A stretch of DNA of 64,000 nt. Source: Christiangramia bathymodioli. Its GTDB lineage: Bacteria; Bacteroidota; Bacteroidia; Flavobacteriales; Flavobacteriaceae. A model generated the notes under the pieces. It saw only the letters and a program-made list of their open reading frames with translations, searched no databases and was not told the DNA's origin. Location of the stretch: positions 868,048 to 932,047 of the forward strand of contig SRSL01000001.1 in NCBI GenBank assembly GCA_009735695.1, written 5' to 3'. Made by a program: the position numbers and the translations under genes. This document shows positions 48,190 to 56,610 of the stretch, one piece after another; positions within the stretch are counted from its first letter, which is position 1, and each line of letters opens with the position of its first letter.

Positions 48190-50465
48190 CTCCCGTGGTG
48201 GGCATGTCGTTGAGCAGAGGTTCTGAAAGAAAATTCAGGAATGCTGAGTTTCTGTAATTCACCTCCTTCAGAAATTTTAAGATTCTGATTTACCGGGATG
48301 TCTTTAAAAACCGAAACAGGCATGCTGGAATGAGGCCATTTTATTTCCAGTTTCCGGATGCTCTTTGCCTTTCCCAGGCCAATTTCAGCCATTAAACTAT
48401 TCCCACCAAAACTCGCTCCTGAATCTACGGTATTAAAGATCTTTCTTTCCATACCATTTTCTTCAATTGTAATTATGATCTTAGCTCCTATCGCAGACCG
48501 GTTGCTCTTTTTCCCCTCCAGTACAATATTTATCCAGTTATTCTCATTTCCCATAGGATTTTCAAAAAGCAGGTTTCTGAATACATCCCCTTCCACAGCT
48601 CCGCCCATAACGGTATAAATATCCTGATCTCCATCCCTGTCCATATCGCCGAAACCTATGGCATGGCCTTTTTGAATATGCCCGAAACCTCCGCTATAGG
48701 TAACATCCTGGAAGCTTTCGCCATTTGCATTGCGATACATTTTATTGGGAACGATCGAGAAGAAACTCGGGTCGCCGGTAGCCAGGTAAAAATCCAGGAA
48801 ACCGTCATTGTCAAGATCACCAAAATTACATCCCATGGTCGCCACCGGTTCGGTTAAATTGACCTCCATCGAAATTTCGGTAAAGGTATTATCGCCGTTA
48901 TTCTTATATAACATGGGACGGTATTCAGATACGCCAGATTTTATATTTCTGAGGATCATTTCAGAAGGCAGCACTTCAGAAGAGGAGTATCCCGAAACAA
49001 AAATATCATCAAACCCATCATTATTATAGTCAAAGAACCAGGTTGGGAAACTCAATTTGGGCTTCGCAACCCCTGCGCTTTTCTCAGCTATCTTAAAAGA
49101 AGGTTTTCCGGTCTCGTTTGTGGTATTTATATAGAGGGTGTTCAACCCATCGTAATCTGACAAATAAAAGTCGGGGTACCGATCGTTGTTCACATCCCCA
49201 CTGGCGATTCCTTTGAAATAGCCAGGAATATTGATTCCGGCCTCTTTGGCGAGATCGGTAAAAGTACCGTCGCCGTTGTTCAGAAAGAGTTCACAATAGC
49301 TTTGTTTAGCCTGGCTCCACTCGTTGGCAATGAATAAATCCAGCCAGCCATCCAGATTCACATCGGCCCAAACCGCAGTTTGAGTAGGATTTAGAGAATA
49401 TATTCCTGAAGAGCGGGTAACATCGGTAAAAGTACCATCACCATTATTCCGCATCAGGGAGTTGGGAAAACTGCCGAAAGTAGACAACCAGGCACCTCTG
49501 AGAATAATGAAATCTAAATTTCCATCATTATCAAAATCAGCATGTCTTAAGTTTAAACCTCCGGTAACTCCATCAAGACCGGCATCGATTGTTCGATCCT
49601 TGAATCCTCCTTTACCATCATTCTCAAAATATCTGATCTGATCTTCAAAACCCCATGAAGAAGCAATTATATCAAGGTAACCATCGCCATTAAAATCATC
49701 CACGCAGGTTCCACCAGATTTCAAATTCACATCAACTCCTAACGGCATAGCAATATCCGTGAAACGTGGAAAAGGTGAAGAACCGGAAAAATAAGATTCA
49801 GGAATTCTAAATTGTTCAGGAACCTGCTCCGGGTATTGCCCCAGGGTCATATGGGCGATATTGAGCAAATACTGAGATTCCAGATCCTTTGGATTTAAAG
49901 CCAGCAATTCATCCAGCATGCTGATAGATTTCCTGGCTCCTTCTTCCATAACATGCTGCGCTTTTGGACTTATAGGGATAATGCAGGATTCCTCGGTATG
50001 ATTGGCGATGCAATTCTCCTGTTCCGCCTTACGCATATATGCGATGGCGAGCTGTTTTTTGATAAAGTATAACAATTCGTCTTTAGACTGAACTTCAAGG
50101 TTCTCTACAATTTGTAACATTTCATTGAGAACATTGATTGATTCCTCCGTCCTACCAGCGTTCAATAGTTCCAGGCCATAACTCAACAGCATATTTAGCC
50201 TTTCATTCCCCCTCGCTGTACCCAATCTCCTTTCCAGGATCTCAGCTTTGCGTTTGTTGAAGATATAGGGAACACTTTCCACGTTCATGCCTGCTAATCT
50301 TTGTTCAATATCACTGATCATTTCCCGCGTACCATTCTCTTCAACTGCTTTAATTTGATTTTGAGTTTCCGGAGCAGGTTCTTTTTCAGAATTCTTACAA
50401 CTGGCGATCAATAGGAAAAGGCCTATTGAAATATGGGAAATTTTATGGACAGAGAATTTCAGCAT
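48186..50465 (-). CDS. FG-GAP/VCBS-repeat lipoprotein with TPR-like N-terminus and C-terminal ASPIC/UnbV domain
   Basis: A 759-residue lipoprotein (Cys at 23, followed by KNSEKEP). A helical, TPR-like N-terminal part (about 40-215) precedes a propeller of FG-GAP repeats (for example DDFNGDGYLDIIA and DFDNDGNLDFIIL), and an ASPIC/UnbV domain closes it (about 645-735). The same family as the gene it converges on, but with a different layout: here the ASPIC domain is terminal and the helical part is extra. It diverges from the tandem-CBM protein gene, with a LacI-like operator between. Likely surface-exposed; function unknown. Confidence 0.85.
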   Translation of the reverse strand: MLKFSVHKISHISIGLFLLIASCKNSEKEPAPETQNQIKAVEENGTREMISDIEQRLAGMNVESVPYIFNKRKAEILERRLGTARGNERLNMLLSYGLELLNAGRTEESINVLNEMLQIVENLEVQSKDELLYFIKKQLAIAYMRKAEQENCIANHTEESCIIPISPKAQHVMEEGARKSISMLDELLALNPKDLESQYLLNIAHMTLGQYPEQVPEQFRIPESYFSGSSPFPRFTDIAMPLGVDVNLKSGGTCVDDFNGDGYLDIIASSWGFEDQIRYFENDGKGGFKDRTIDAGLDGVTGGLNLRHADFDNDGNLDFIILRGAWLSTFGSFPNSLMRNNGDGTFTDVTRSSGIYSLNPTQTAVWADVNLDGWLDLFIANEWSQAKQSYCELFLNNGDGTFTDLAKEAGINIPGYFKGIASGDVNNDRYPDFYLSDYDGLNTLYINTTNETGKPSFKIAEKSAGVAKPKLSFPTWFFDYNNDGFDDIFVSGYSSSEVLPSEMILRNIKSGVSEYRPMLYKNNGDNTFTEISMEVNLTEPVATMGCNFGDLDNDGFLDFYLATGDPSFFSIVPNKMYRNANGESFQDVTYSGGFGHIQKGHAIGFGDMDRDGDQDIYTVMGGAVEGDVFRNLLFENPMGNENNWINIVLEGKKSNRSAIGAKIIITIEENGMERKIFNTVDSGASFGGNSLMAEIGLGKAKSIRKLEIKWPHSSMPVSVFKDIPVNQNLKISEGGELQKLSIPEFSFRTSAQRHAHHGS

Positions 50466-50619
50466 ATGTCTCGTTCTGGTTCAGAATTAAAGATGGGGAA
50501 TACTTATTTAATGATTGAGATTCAACTAAATTAAAAATAAAATCTACAGTTGAGGAACATCAATCAGGATTTAAAAACATGCACCAGAATTAACTGATTA
50601 TTAATTTAATAAAATTTTA

Positions 50620-50633
50620 CGCAATCGATTGAG
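50620..50633 (+). promoter_or_regulatory. LacI-type operator, site 3
   Basis: CGCAATCGATTGAG contains the perfect palindrome CAATCGATTG (50622-50631), the core shared with sites 1 and 2. It lies between divergent genes for the FG-GAP lipoprotein and the tandem-CBM lipoprotein. Its TTG half is the -33 element of the latter. Confidence 0.65.
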
Positions 50634-50659
50634 TAATTTCAATTTATTGTCTATATTTA
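50629..50659 (+). promoter_or_regulatory. Promoter of the tandem-CBM lipoprotein
   Basis: TTG at 50629-50631, 20 bases of spacing, then TATATTTA at 50652-50659. This is the same -7 octamer and nearly the same spacing from the operator as at the susC promoter (35466-35495). Confidence 0.5.
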
Positions 50660-50684
50660 TTTAGCTAACTAATGAAATCATATT

Positions 50685-52196
50685 ATGTTAAAACCAATGA
50701 AGATAGTTTACTCTTTTCTCGCGTTAATCGCGGTCGTTTTTATTACAAGCTGCTCCTCAGACGATTATGAGGTTCAGGAAGTAGTTATTAATAGTATCGA
50801 GCCAGAAACGATTTATCCTGGGGACCAGGTAAATTTACAGGGAGAAAATTTCAATGAGGTTCTTTTTGTTTTCCTGGATAATGATCAGATTCCGTTCCAG
50901 TTAGATGGAAATGTCATCACTATTTCAATCCCTGAATCAGGAGGAAGTATAGGTGAAAAAGTTTTAACCCTGGTAATGCCAGAAGGTTATACGGTTACCA
51001 GGAATGTGACCATAGTTGCAAGACCCACTCCCATGATTTCTGGATTATCATCAAATGCGGCAGCTCCGGGAGAAGATGTGACCATTAAAGGAACCTCTTT
51101 AGATAACCTCCAGGCGGCATATATTGGTGAAATAGAGGCCAGTGTTGTTTCGTCTTCTGCTACTGAATTAGTTTTAACGGTTCCCTCAGGTCTTCAGGAA
51201 AATATTGCGGCCCAGATTAGGGTAGTGACCACTGGTGGAGAAGCCACTTCCTCTGGAGAATTCTATATTGCAGACAATTTGCTACTGAATGGAAATCTGG
51301 AAGCAGCAGATGGAGATGAATTTTCGAATTGGGGAAAATGGAATGGCGGCGAAGGTATGACCGCTACAACGGCTGAGGGTGAGGCCTATTATGGCACCTC
51401 CTTACGTGCAGTTGCTGTTGGTGGAGATGCCTGGAGAACTCAATTTGTCAGTGACCCTGTGCCTACTCAAATTGGTGTTGAATACACATTGTCTATATGG
51501 ATCAAAGCAGGACCTGGCCCAGGTAATGGCGGGAACATACGATTCTCAACAAATCCAGATGCCCTTTATAGCGGGAATTACGATATTACCACAGAATGGC
51601 AGCAGATCCAGTGGACATTTACGGCGAATGCTGAACAAACGAGAGCCGTATTGGATCTAGGTGCTGTTGAAAATGCTACTTATTATGTTGATAATATAAC
51701 ACTGGTCGCTACTGGATTAGGCGGACCACAACCTACAGATATTTTGCTCAATGGAGGATTTGAAGAAGGAGACGGTGATGATTTCACAAATTGGAGCAAA
51801 TTAAATGGAGCAGATTTATTAACAGCCACCACCAATACTGATGAAGTACGTAGTGGCAGCAGAGCCCTGGTAGCGGAAGCTGCCGGAGGCAATCCATGGA
51901 ACACGCAAATAGCAAGTGACCCTGTCCCAACCCAGGATGGTGTAGAATATACTGCAAGCTTATGGATTAAAGCCGGGAATGGTGTAGGCAATGGAGGTAT
52001 TATCAGGATGTCTACAAATGGGAATGGAGAAGCGCAATACCAGGGAAATGTAACTGTAACCAATGAGTGGCAAAAAGTTGAATGGCAATTAACAGCAAAT
52101 AGTTCAGAGACGGGTATTGTTCTGGATTTAGGAACTACTGAAGGTGCAGTTTATTTTATAGATGATGTTAGTCTAATTGAACCTCCTCAGGAATAA
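50685..52196 (+). CDS. Surface glycan-binding lipoprotein with IPT/TIG and tandem CBM domains (xylan locus)
   Basis: A 503-residue lipoprotein (FITSCSSDDYE; Cys at 23). Two IPT/TIG-like Ig folds (about 34-112 and 113-196) serve as a stalk, followed by two closely similar CBM4/9/22-type sandwiches (about 200-345 and 352-500). Each CBM copy contains N(L/G)E-x-GD-x-F(S/T)NW and VEYT-x-S(I/L)WIKAG motifs. It has no catalytic residues. The inferred role is to hold xylan at the surface for the GH10 enzyme and SusCD. The ATG at 50697 (MKIVYS) is an equally good start. It is controlled from a promoter overlapped by LacI-like site 3 and ended by the terminator at 52219. Confidence 0.87.
   Translation: MLKPMKIVYSFLALIAVVFITSCSSDDYEVQEVVINSIEPETIYPGDQVNLQGENFNEVLFVFLDNDQIPFQLDGNVITISIPESGGSIGEKVLTLVMPEGYTVTRNVTIVARPTPMISGLSSNAAAPGEDVTIKGTSLDNLQAAYIGEIEASVVSSSATELVLTVPSGLQENIAAQIRVVTTGGEATSSGEFYIADNLLLNGNLEAADGDEFSNWGKWNGGEGMTATTAEGEAYYGTSLRAVAVGGDAWRTQFVSDPVPTQIGVEYTLSIWIKAGPGPGNGGNIRFSTNPDALYSGNYDITTEWQQIQWTFTANAEQTRAVLDLGAVENATYYVDNITLVATGLGGPQPTDILLNGGFEEGDGDDFTNWSKLNGADLLTATTNTDEVRSGSRALVAEAAGGNPWNTQIASDPVPTQDGVEYTASLWIKAGNGVGNGGIIRMSTNGNGEAQYQGNVTVTNEWQKVEWQLTANSSETGIVLDLGTTEGAVYFIDDVSLIEPPQE
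51280..51708 (+). repeat. CBM domain repeat, copy 1
   Basis: Encodes the first of two similar CBM sandwiches in the xylan-locus binding protein. It shares the DPVPTQ-x-GVEYT and WIKAG blocks with the copy at 51741-52182. Confidence 0.75.
51741..52182 (+). repeat. CBM domain repeat, copy 2
   Basis: The second CBM copy of the same protein, in frame with the first and joined by a short linker. Confidence 0.75.
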
Positions 52197-52218
52197 GAGT
52201 ATTAAATACTTTCTTTAT

Positions 52219-52245
52219 AAAGGCCATCTGTTGATGGCCTTTTTT
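52219..52245 (+). terminator. Rho-independent terminator of the tandem-CBM gene
   Basis: A perfect 10-bp stem (AAAGGCCATC, loop TGTT, GATGGCCTTT; 52219-52242) with a T-tract, 22 bases after the stop codon. Confidence 0.88.
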
Positions 52246-52278
52246 ATTAATACCGGTGAGGCCGGTTGCCTGATTTAA

Positions 52279-52440
52279 TGATAGGCATAAAGTATTATCT
52301 CCTTGGCTGGGTTTAAGAACAAATACAAGATATCGCTGTTATTGTGGACCTGGTGGATATTTGAAGAACTGGAGCATTGCTTCCCTGGAAGTGAAGGATT
52401 TCTAAGTAAAATAGGGTTGTACCAGACCATCCAGGCGTAA
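52279..52440 (+). pseudogene. Possible remnant of a small gene
   Basis: Between two terminators, short open stretches in shifted frames look protein-like. An ATG at 52279 gives MIGIKYYLLGWV then a stop; the next frame runs on as KNKYKISLLLWTWWIFEEL to a stop at 52440; a third frame then reads VPDHPGVKQELKQHFYKTELF. One small indel near 52313 would join the first two into a protein of about 54 residues. I do not recognise it, and it may be chance. Nothing else is seen in 52246-52540. Confidence 0.2.
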
Positions 52441-52543
52441 AACAGGAACTAAAGCAACACTTCTATAAAACTGAACTCTTTTAAGTAATTACAATAATTA
52501 TACAGCTTAAGATTTTAGTGGTCTTCCAAATACTTAGATATAA

Positions 52544-52570
52544 AAAAACCCACTCAAGGAGTGGGTTTTT
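52544..52570 (-). terminator. Rho-independent terminator of the xylE-xylB-xylA-GH10 operon
   Basis: A perfect 12-bp stem (AAAAACCCACTC, loop AAG, GAGTGGGTTTTT), T-rich on the minus strand, 26 bases past the GH10 stop. It would work in both directions. Confidence 0.88.
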
Positions 52571-52596
52571 AAAACTTTGCCTGTAGCCGATTTCAA

Positions 52597-53763
52597 TCAA
52601 GGCGCATTACCTTGTAAGCCCTCAACCAAACCGCGGTGAGCGATTTTAGTTTCGAAATCATTATTGTATAACAAAGGCCAATCATTGCCATTGTCATAAA
52701 GCCAACTGTCATTGTCTCTAAACCCCCAAATGGTTAATCCATATTGCTGATCTTCGGGAACTTTAGTCACATAATGATATGCAGCACGTTGATACTGCTC
52801 TTCCTGTGCCTGTGCACGTTCTACCGTGAACTCAGTAATGTCGTCGCTATAATTTACTTTAACGTCTAATTCTGAAATATGAACTAAAAGACCTGTGGCG
52901 GCAACCTCTTCAATAGCTGTTGGAAGATCGTCAACCGGCCAATTGTGATTCAGGTGCATCTGCATTCCTATACCATCAATGGGCACATCATTACTTATAA
53001 AATTATTCACCATACCGAGAATCAAATTCCTTTTAGAGGTTTCTCCTGCAATGTTGTAATCATTATAAAAAAGCTTCACGTCAGGATCGGCCTCACGGGC
53101 CCAGGTGAAAAGTTTGGCAGCGTAATCGTCACCCATTCTTTGACGGAATAGAGAATTTCTTAAAGATGATCCGTCCCAGACTTCATTCACAACATCCCAG
53201 CCTGCAACCACAGAGACTTCCTCTCCATTATAGGTCATGGTCTCCTGGGCAAAGTGAGAAACGGTGGCTTTCACATAATCCTCAATAAGCGTTTCAAATT
53301 CCTCATCGGTCCCGTCAAAATTTTCGAGCCAGGTTGGGATTGATGCATGCCATACCAGTGTATGCCCGTGAACCCTGAACCCATTCGCCTTAGCATAATC
53401 TACAATCGCGTCACCGTCACTGAAATCATAGGTTCCCGGAGCCGTAAAAATATTAGCCATCTTCATATCGTTTTCTGCCGTGATACTATTGTATTCGCGG
53501 TTTAAAACTTCCCTGAAGGCCTGATTAGATGTACTTCCTGAAGTGAGTTTCGATGCTGAAACAATATTTCCTATTGGAAAATCAACGATGTCCTTAAGGT
53601 CTGAAGTGGCGGTGTAGGTATAAGGATCTACATTGCCGCCGTCACCAGAATCGCCTCCATCTACCGGGTCTGTAGGTCCTCCTACTTTAGGACCACCATC
53701 GTCATCTGTACTGCATCCTACTATTACAAACAGAACAATAAGCATTCTAAAAACCTTCTTCAT
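52597..53763 (-). CDS. GH10 endo-beta-1,4-xylanase lipoprotein
   Basis: Cuts the xylan backbone. A 388-residue lipoprotein with lipobox Cys C17 followed by STDDDGG, a surface-export-like signal, then a Gly/Asp-rich linker (about 22-48) and a complete GH10 barrel. The acid/base is E194 in WDVVNE and the nucleophile E298 in HISELDV; the HTLVWH subsite motif is present. No extra CBM is fused; substrate holding is presumably left to the tandem-CBM lipoprotein. It is the last gene of the minus-strand operon with xylA 24 bases upstream, so degradation and xylose metabolism are expressed together. Confidence 0.96.
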   Translation of the reverse strand: MKKVFRMLIVLFVIVGCSTDDDGGPKVGGPTDPVDGGDSGDGGNVDPYTYTATSDLKDIVDFPIGNIVSASKLTSGSTSNQAFREVLNREYNSITAENDMKMANIFTAPGTYDFSDGDAIVDYAKANGFRVHGHTLVWHASIPTWLENFDGTDEEFETLIEDYVKATVSHFAQETMTYNGEEVSVVAGWDVVNEVWDGSSLRNSLFRQRMGDDYAAKLFTWAREADPDVKLFYNDYNIAGETSKRNLILGMVNNFISNDVPIDGIGMQMHLNHNWPVDDLPTAIEEVAATGLLVHISELDVKVNYSDDITEFTVERAQAQEEQYQRAAYHYVTKVPEDQQYGLTIWGFRDNDSWLYDNGNDWPLLYNNDFETKIAHRGLVEGLQGNAP

Positions 53764-53787
53764 GGCTAATAAATTTTGAATCTCTTA

Positions 53788-55101
53788 TTAATAGGAATTA
53801 GCGACAATCTGTTCAAACAATTCCTGCTTGCCGCTTATTTGCTTAGGCTCTCCATTCTTACGAGCGATTTCGCTAAGTTGCTCCAGGGAAAGCTCACCAT
53901 TCTCGAATTTGGCTCCATTCCCACTATCATAAGAAGCATATCGTTCTTTTCGCAGTTTTCGGTAATCTGTATTTTCAAGGATTTCGTTAGCGCAGATCAA
54001 ACCTCTTGCAAATACGTCCATCCCCGAAATATGAGCGATGAACTTATCTTCAAGATCGGTTGAATTTCTTCTAACCTTGGCGTCAAAATTGATACCGCCG
54101 CCCTGGATTCCGCCGCCTTCTAGAATAACCAGCATGGCTTCAGTTATTTCAAAAAGATCAATGGGGAACTGGTCGGTATCCCAGCCGTTTTGATAATCTC
54201 CACGGTTCGCGTCGATACTTCCAAGCATTCCGGAATCTACAGCTACCTGCAATTCATGCTGGAAGGTATGTCCTGCAAGCGTAGCGTGATTTACCTCGAT
54301 ATTCAGTTTAAAGTCATCCTGAAGTCCGTATTTTTCAATAAAGGCAAGTGAAGTCGCAGCATCATAATCATACTGGTGCTTCATAGGCTCCATAGGCTTT
54401 GGCTCGATCAGGAAATTACCCTTGAAACCATTTTTACGCGCGTAATCCTTACAGGTATGTAAAAAACGAGCCAGGTGCTCCTGCTCTCGTTTCATATCGG
54501 TATTTAAAAGGCTCATATATCCTTCTCTACCTCCCCAGAAAACATAGTTTTCGCCTCCAAGGGCGATGGTTGCATCCAGAGCGATCTTAGCCTGACCTCC
54601 CGCATAGGCAAGGACATCAAAATTAGGATTGGTTGCAGCCCCGTTCATATACCTTTTATTGCTGAATAGGTTAGAGGTTCCCCACAATAGTTTTATTCCT
54701 GTTTCCTGCTGTTTCTTTTTGGCATATTCTACCATGGTTTGAATACGCTGTTCGAATTCTGCCAGTGTAGGAGCTTCGTCAACCACATCTACATCATGAA
54801 AACAGTAATATGGCATTCCAAGTTTAGACATGAATTCAAAGGCGGCATCCATTTTATCCTTGGCTCTTTCGATTGGATCTTCTTTTTTATCCCATTCAAA
54901 AACTTCAGTTCCCGGACCAAACGGATCTTCCCCCGTATTATTGAAAGTATGCCAGTAGGCTGTTGCAAACCGAAGATGTTCCTTTAGTGTTTTACCAGCA
55001 ACCTTCCTGTTTTCGTCATACCATTTAAACGCCATGGGATTTTTACTATCCCTTCCCTCATACTTGATCGTGTCGATACTCTTAAAAAATTTAGAATCCA
55101 T
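53788..55101 (-). CDS. xylA: Xylose isomerase
   Basis: Converts D-xylose to D-xylulose in the cytoplasm. The 437 residues mark the long (class II) type. The catalytic His-Asp pair is H102 and D105 in FHDVD; the VFWGGREGY and [14 protein letters not shown] metal-site blocks are complete. xylB is three bases upstream on the same transcript. Confidence 0.97.
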   Translation of the reverse strand: MDSKFFKSIDTIKYEGRDSKNPMAFKWYDENRKVAGKTLKEHLRFATAYWHTFNNTGEDPFGPGTEVFEWDKKEDPIERAKDKMDAAFEFMSKLGMPYYCFHDVDVVDEAPTLAEFEQRIQTMVEYAKKKQQETGIKLLWGTSNLFSNKRYMNGAATNPNFDVLAYAGGQAKIALDATIALGGENYVFWGGREGYMSLLNTDMKREQEHLARFLHTCKDYARKNGFKGNFLIEPKPMEPMKHQYDYDAATSLAFIEKYGLQDDFKLNIEVNHATLAGHTFQHELQVAVDSGMLGSIDANRGDYQNGWDTDQFPIDLFEITEAMLVILEGGGIQGGGINFDAKVRRNSTDLEDKFIAHISGMDVFARGLICANEILENTDYRKLRKERYASYDSGNGAKFENGELSLEQLSEIARKNGEPKQISGKQELFEQIVANSY

Positions 55102-55104
55102 AAT

Positions 55105-56601
55105 TTAATCTTTTTCAATTTTAATATTCTCTTTCCATTTTTCGTAAATCTCCTGATATTGTGCCGTCATACCTTTTTCAGGCTCCAGGTTTTCAAGGAT
55201 CTCCAGTTCCCCGAAGGCCTCGTCAAGACTCTTATAATAGCCATATCCATAGGCCGCGCCTCGGGCTGCTCCTTCAGCTCCTGAAGTTTCATATAACTGG
55301 AGCTGCGCCTGTGTGGTATTGCAAAATATTTCCCTGAAGACCGGGCTTAGGAAAAGGTTGCCCTTACCGGCGCGAACCATATCTCCTGAAGTTCCCAGGG
55401 TTTTTATTACATCGAAACCGTAATTCATCGCGAAAACGATTCCCTCACAGGCTGAACGTATAAGATGAGCCGGGCTATGTATATTGAAATTGAGATTTTC
55501 AATACCCGAATTCACACCTCTATTATTAAAAATTCTTTCAGCTCCATTCCCAAAAGGATAGAACCTCAGCCCTTCACTTCCCGGTTTAACCTTTGCTGCC
55601 TCTTCGTTAAGAACATCATAGGAAAGCAGTTCTTTTCTTCCCAGGGAAATGGTTTTCCTGAGCCATTGATATAAGATCCCGGAGCCGTTAATGATTCCCA
55701 GAATTCCATTTCTCTTGGCTTCTTCTGAATCGTTTACATGCAGAAAGGTATTCACGCGACTTTCTTCATCGTACATATCCTTATCGGTCACCGCGTAGAT
55801 CACGGCAGAAGTTCCGGCTGTGGTGGCAATTTCTCCCGGGTTCAGAACATTCAGTGAAAGTGCATTGTTTGGCTGGTCACCTGCTCTATAGGTGATCATC
55901 GCTTCGGGATTAAGCCCAAGCTCTGAAGCCACTTTAGGATCTAGCTTCGCCTGCCTGGCAAAACTCGGAACGATCTCTGGAATAAGGTCTTCTGAAAGTT
56001 CCATTTTTTCCAGGACTTCACTGGCTATTTTTCCTTTCGGAAAATCCCACAAGGCAGCCTCGGAAAGTCCGGAGGCAGTTGTTTGGGCAACTCCTGAAAG
56101 TTTAGCCGCTATAAAGTCACCCGGCAACATCATATACCTGGCTTTGGCGTAGATCTCAGGCTCGTTCTCTTTAACCCATTTTAATTTGGAAGCCGTGAAA
56201 TTTCCAGGGCTCCCGAGAATTTGCTTCTGGCAGTTTTCTTTTCCTATTTTTTCAAAAGCCTGATTTCCTATCGAAACCGCCCGACTATCACACCAGATGA
56301 TCGAAGGCCGAAGTGGAACAAGGTTCTCATCGGTTAAGACCAGGCCATGCATCTGGTAGGCAATCCCGATTCCATTGATCTTTTTCAGGTCTATTTGATG
56401 AGCAGTTTTAAGCCTGCCCAGTCCTTTCTTCACATAGTCCCACCACAATTCAGGATTTTGTTCTGCCCATCCAAACTGTGGCGCTTCCATTTTCATCTCG
56501 GTCTCAGGTACGGTCACTCCTGCTATAACCTTTCCGGTACCTGCATTCAGTACCGAAAGTTTAATAGAAGAGCTTCCTAAATCTATTCCTAAAAAATACA
56601 T
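55105..56601 (-). CDS. xylB: Xylulokinase
   Basis: Phosphorylates D-xylulose to xylulose 5-phosphate for the pentose phosphate pathway. A 498-residue FGGY-family kinase with the N-terminal phosphate loop GIDLGSSSIK, the substrate block WAEQNPELWW, and the second-domain GDQPNNAL with catalytic Asp and TTAGTSAVIYAV. It lies between xylE (9 bases upstream) and xylA (3 bases downstream), a tight operon. Confidence 0.96.
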   Translation of the reverse strand: MYFLGIDLGSSSIKLSVLNAGTGKVIAGVTVPETEMKMEAPQFGWAEQNPELWWDYVKKGLGRLKTAHQIDLKKINGIGIAYQMHGLVLTDENLVPLRPSIIWCDSRAVSIGNQAFEKIGKENCQKQILGSPGNFTASKLKWVKENEPEIYAKARYMMLPGDFIAAKLSGVAQTTASGLSEAALWDFPKGKIASEVLEKMELSEDLIPEIVPSFARQAKLDPKVASELGLNPEAMITYRAGDQPNNALSLNVLNPGEIATTAGTSAVIYAVTDKDMYDEESRVNTFLHVNDSEEAKRNGILGIINGSGILYQWLRKTISLGRKELLSYDVLNEEAAKVKPGSEGLRFYPFGNGAERIFNNRGVNSGIENLNFNIHSPAHLIRSACEGIVFAMNYGFDVIKTLGTSGDMVRAGKGNLFLSPVFREIFCNTTQAQLQLYETSGAEGAARGAAYGYGYYKSLDEAFGELEILENLEPEKGMTAQYQEIYEKWKENIKIEKD

Positions 56602-56610
56602 GCAATTATT

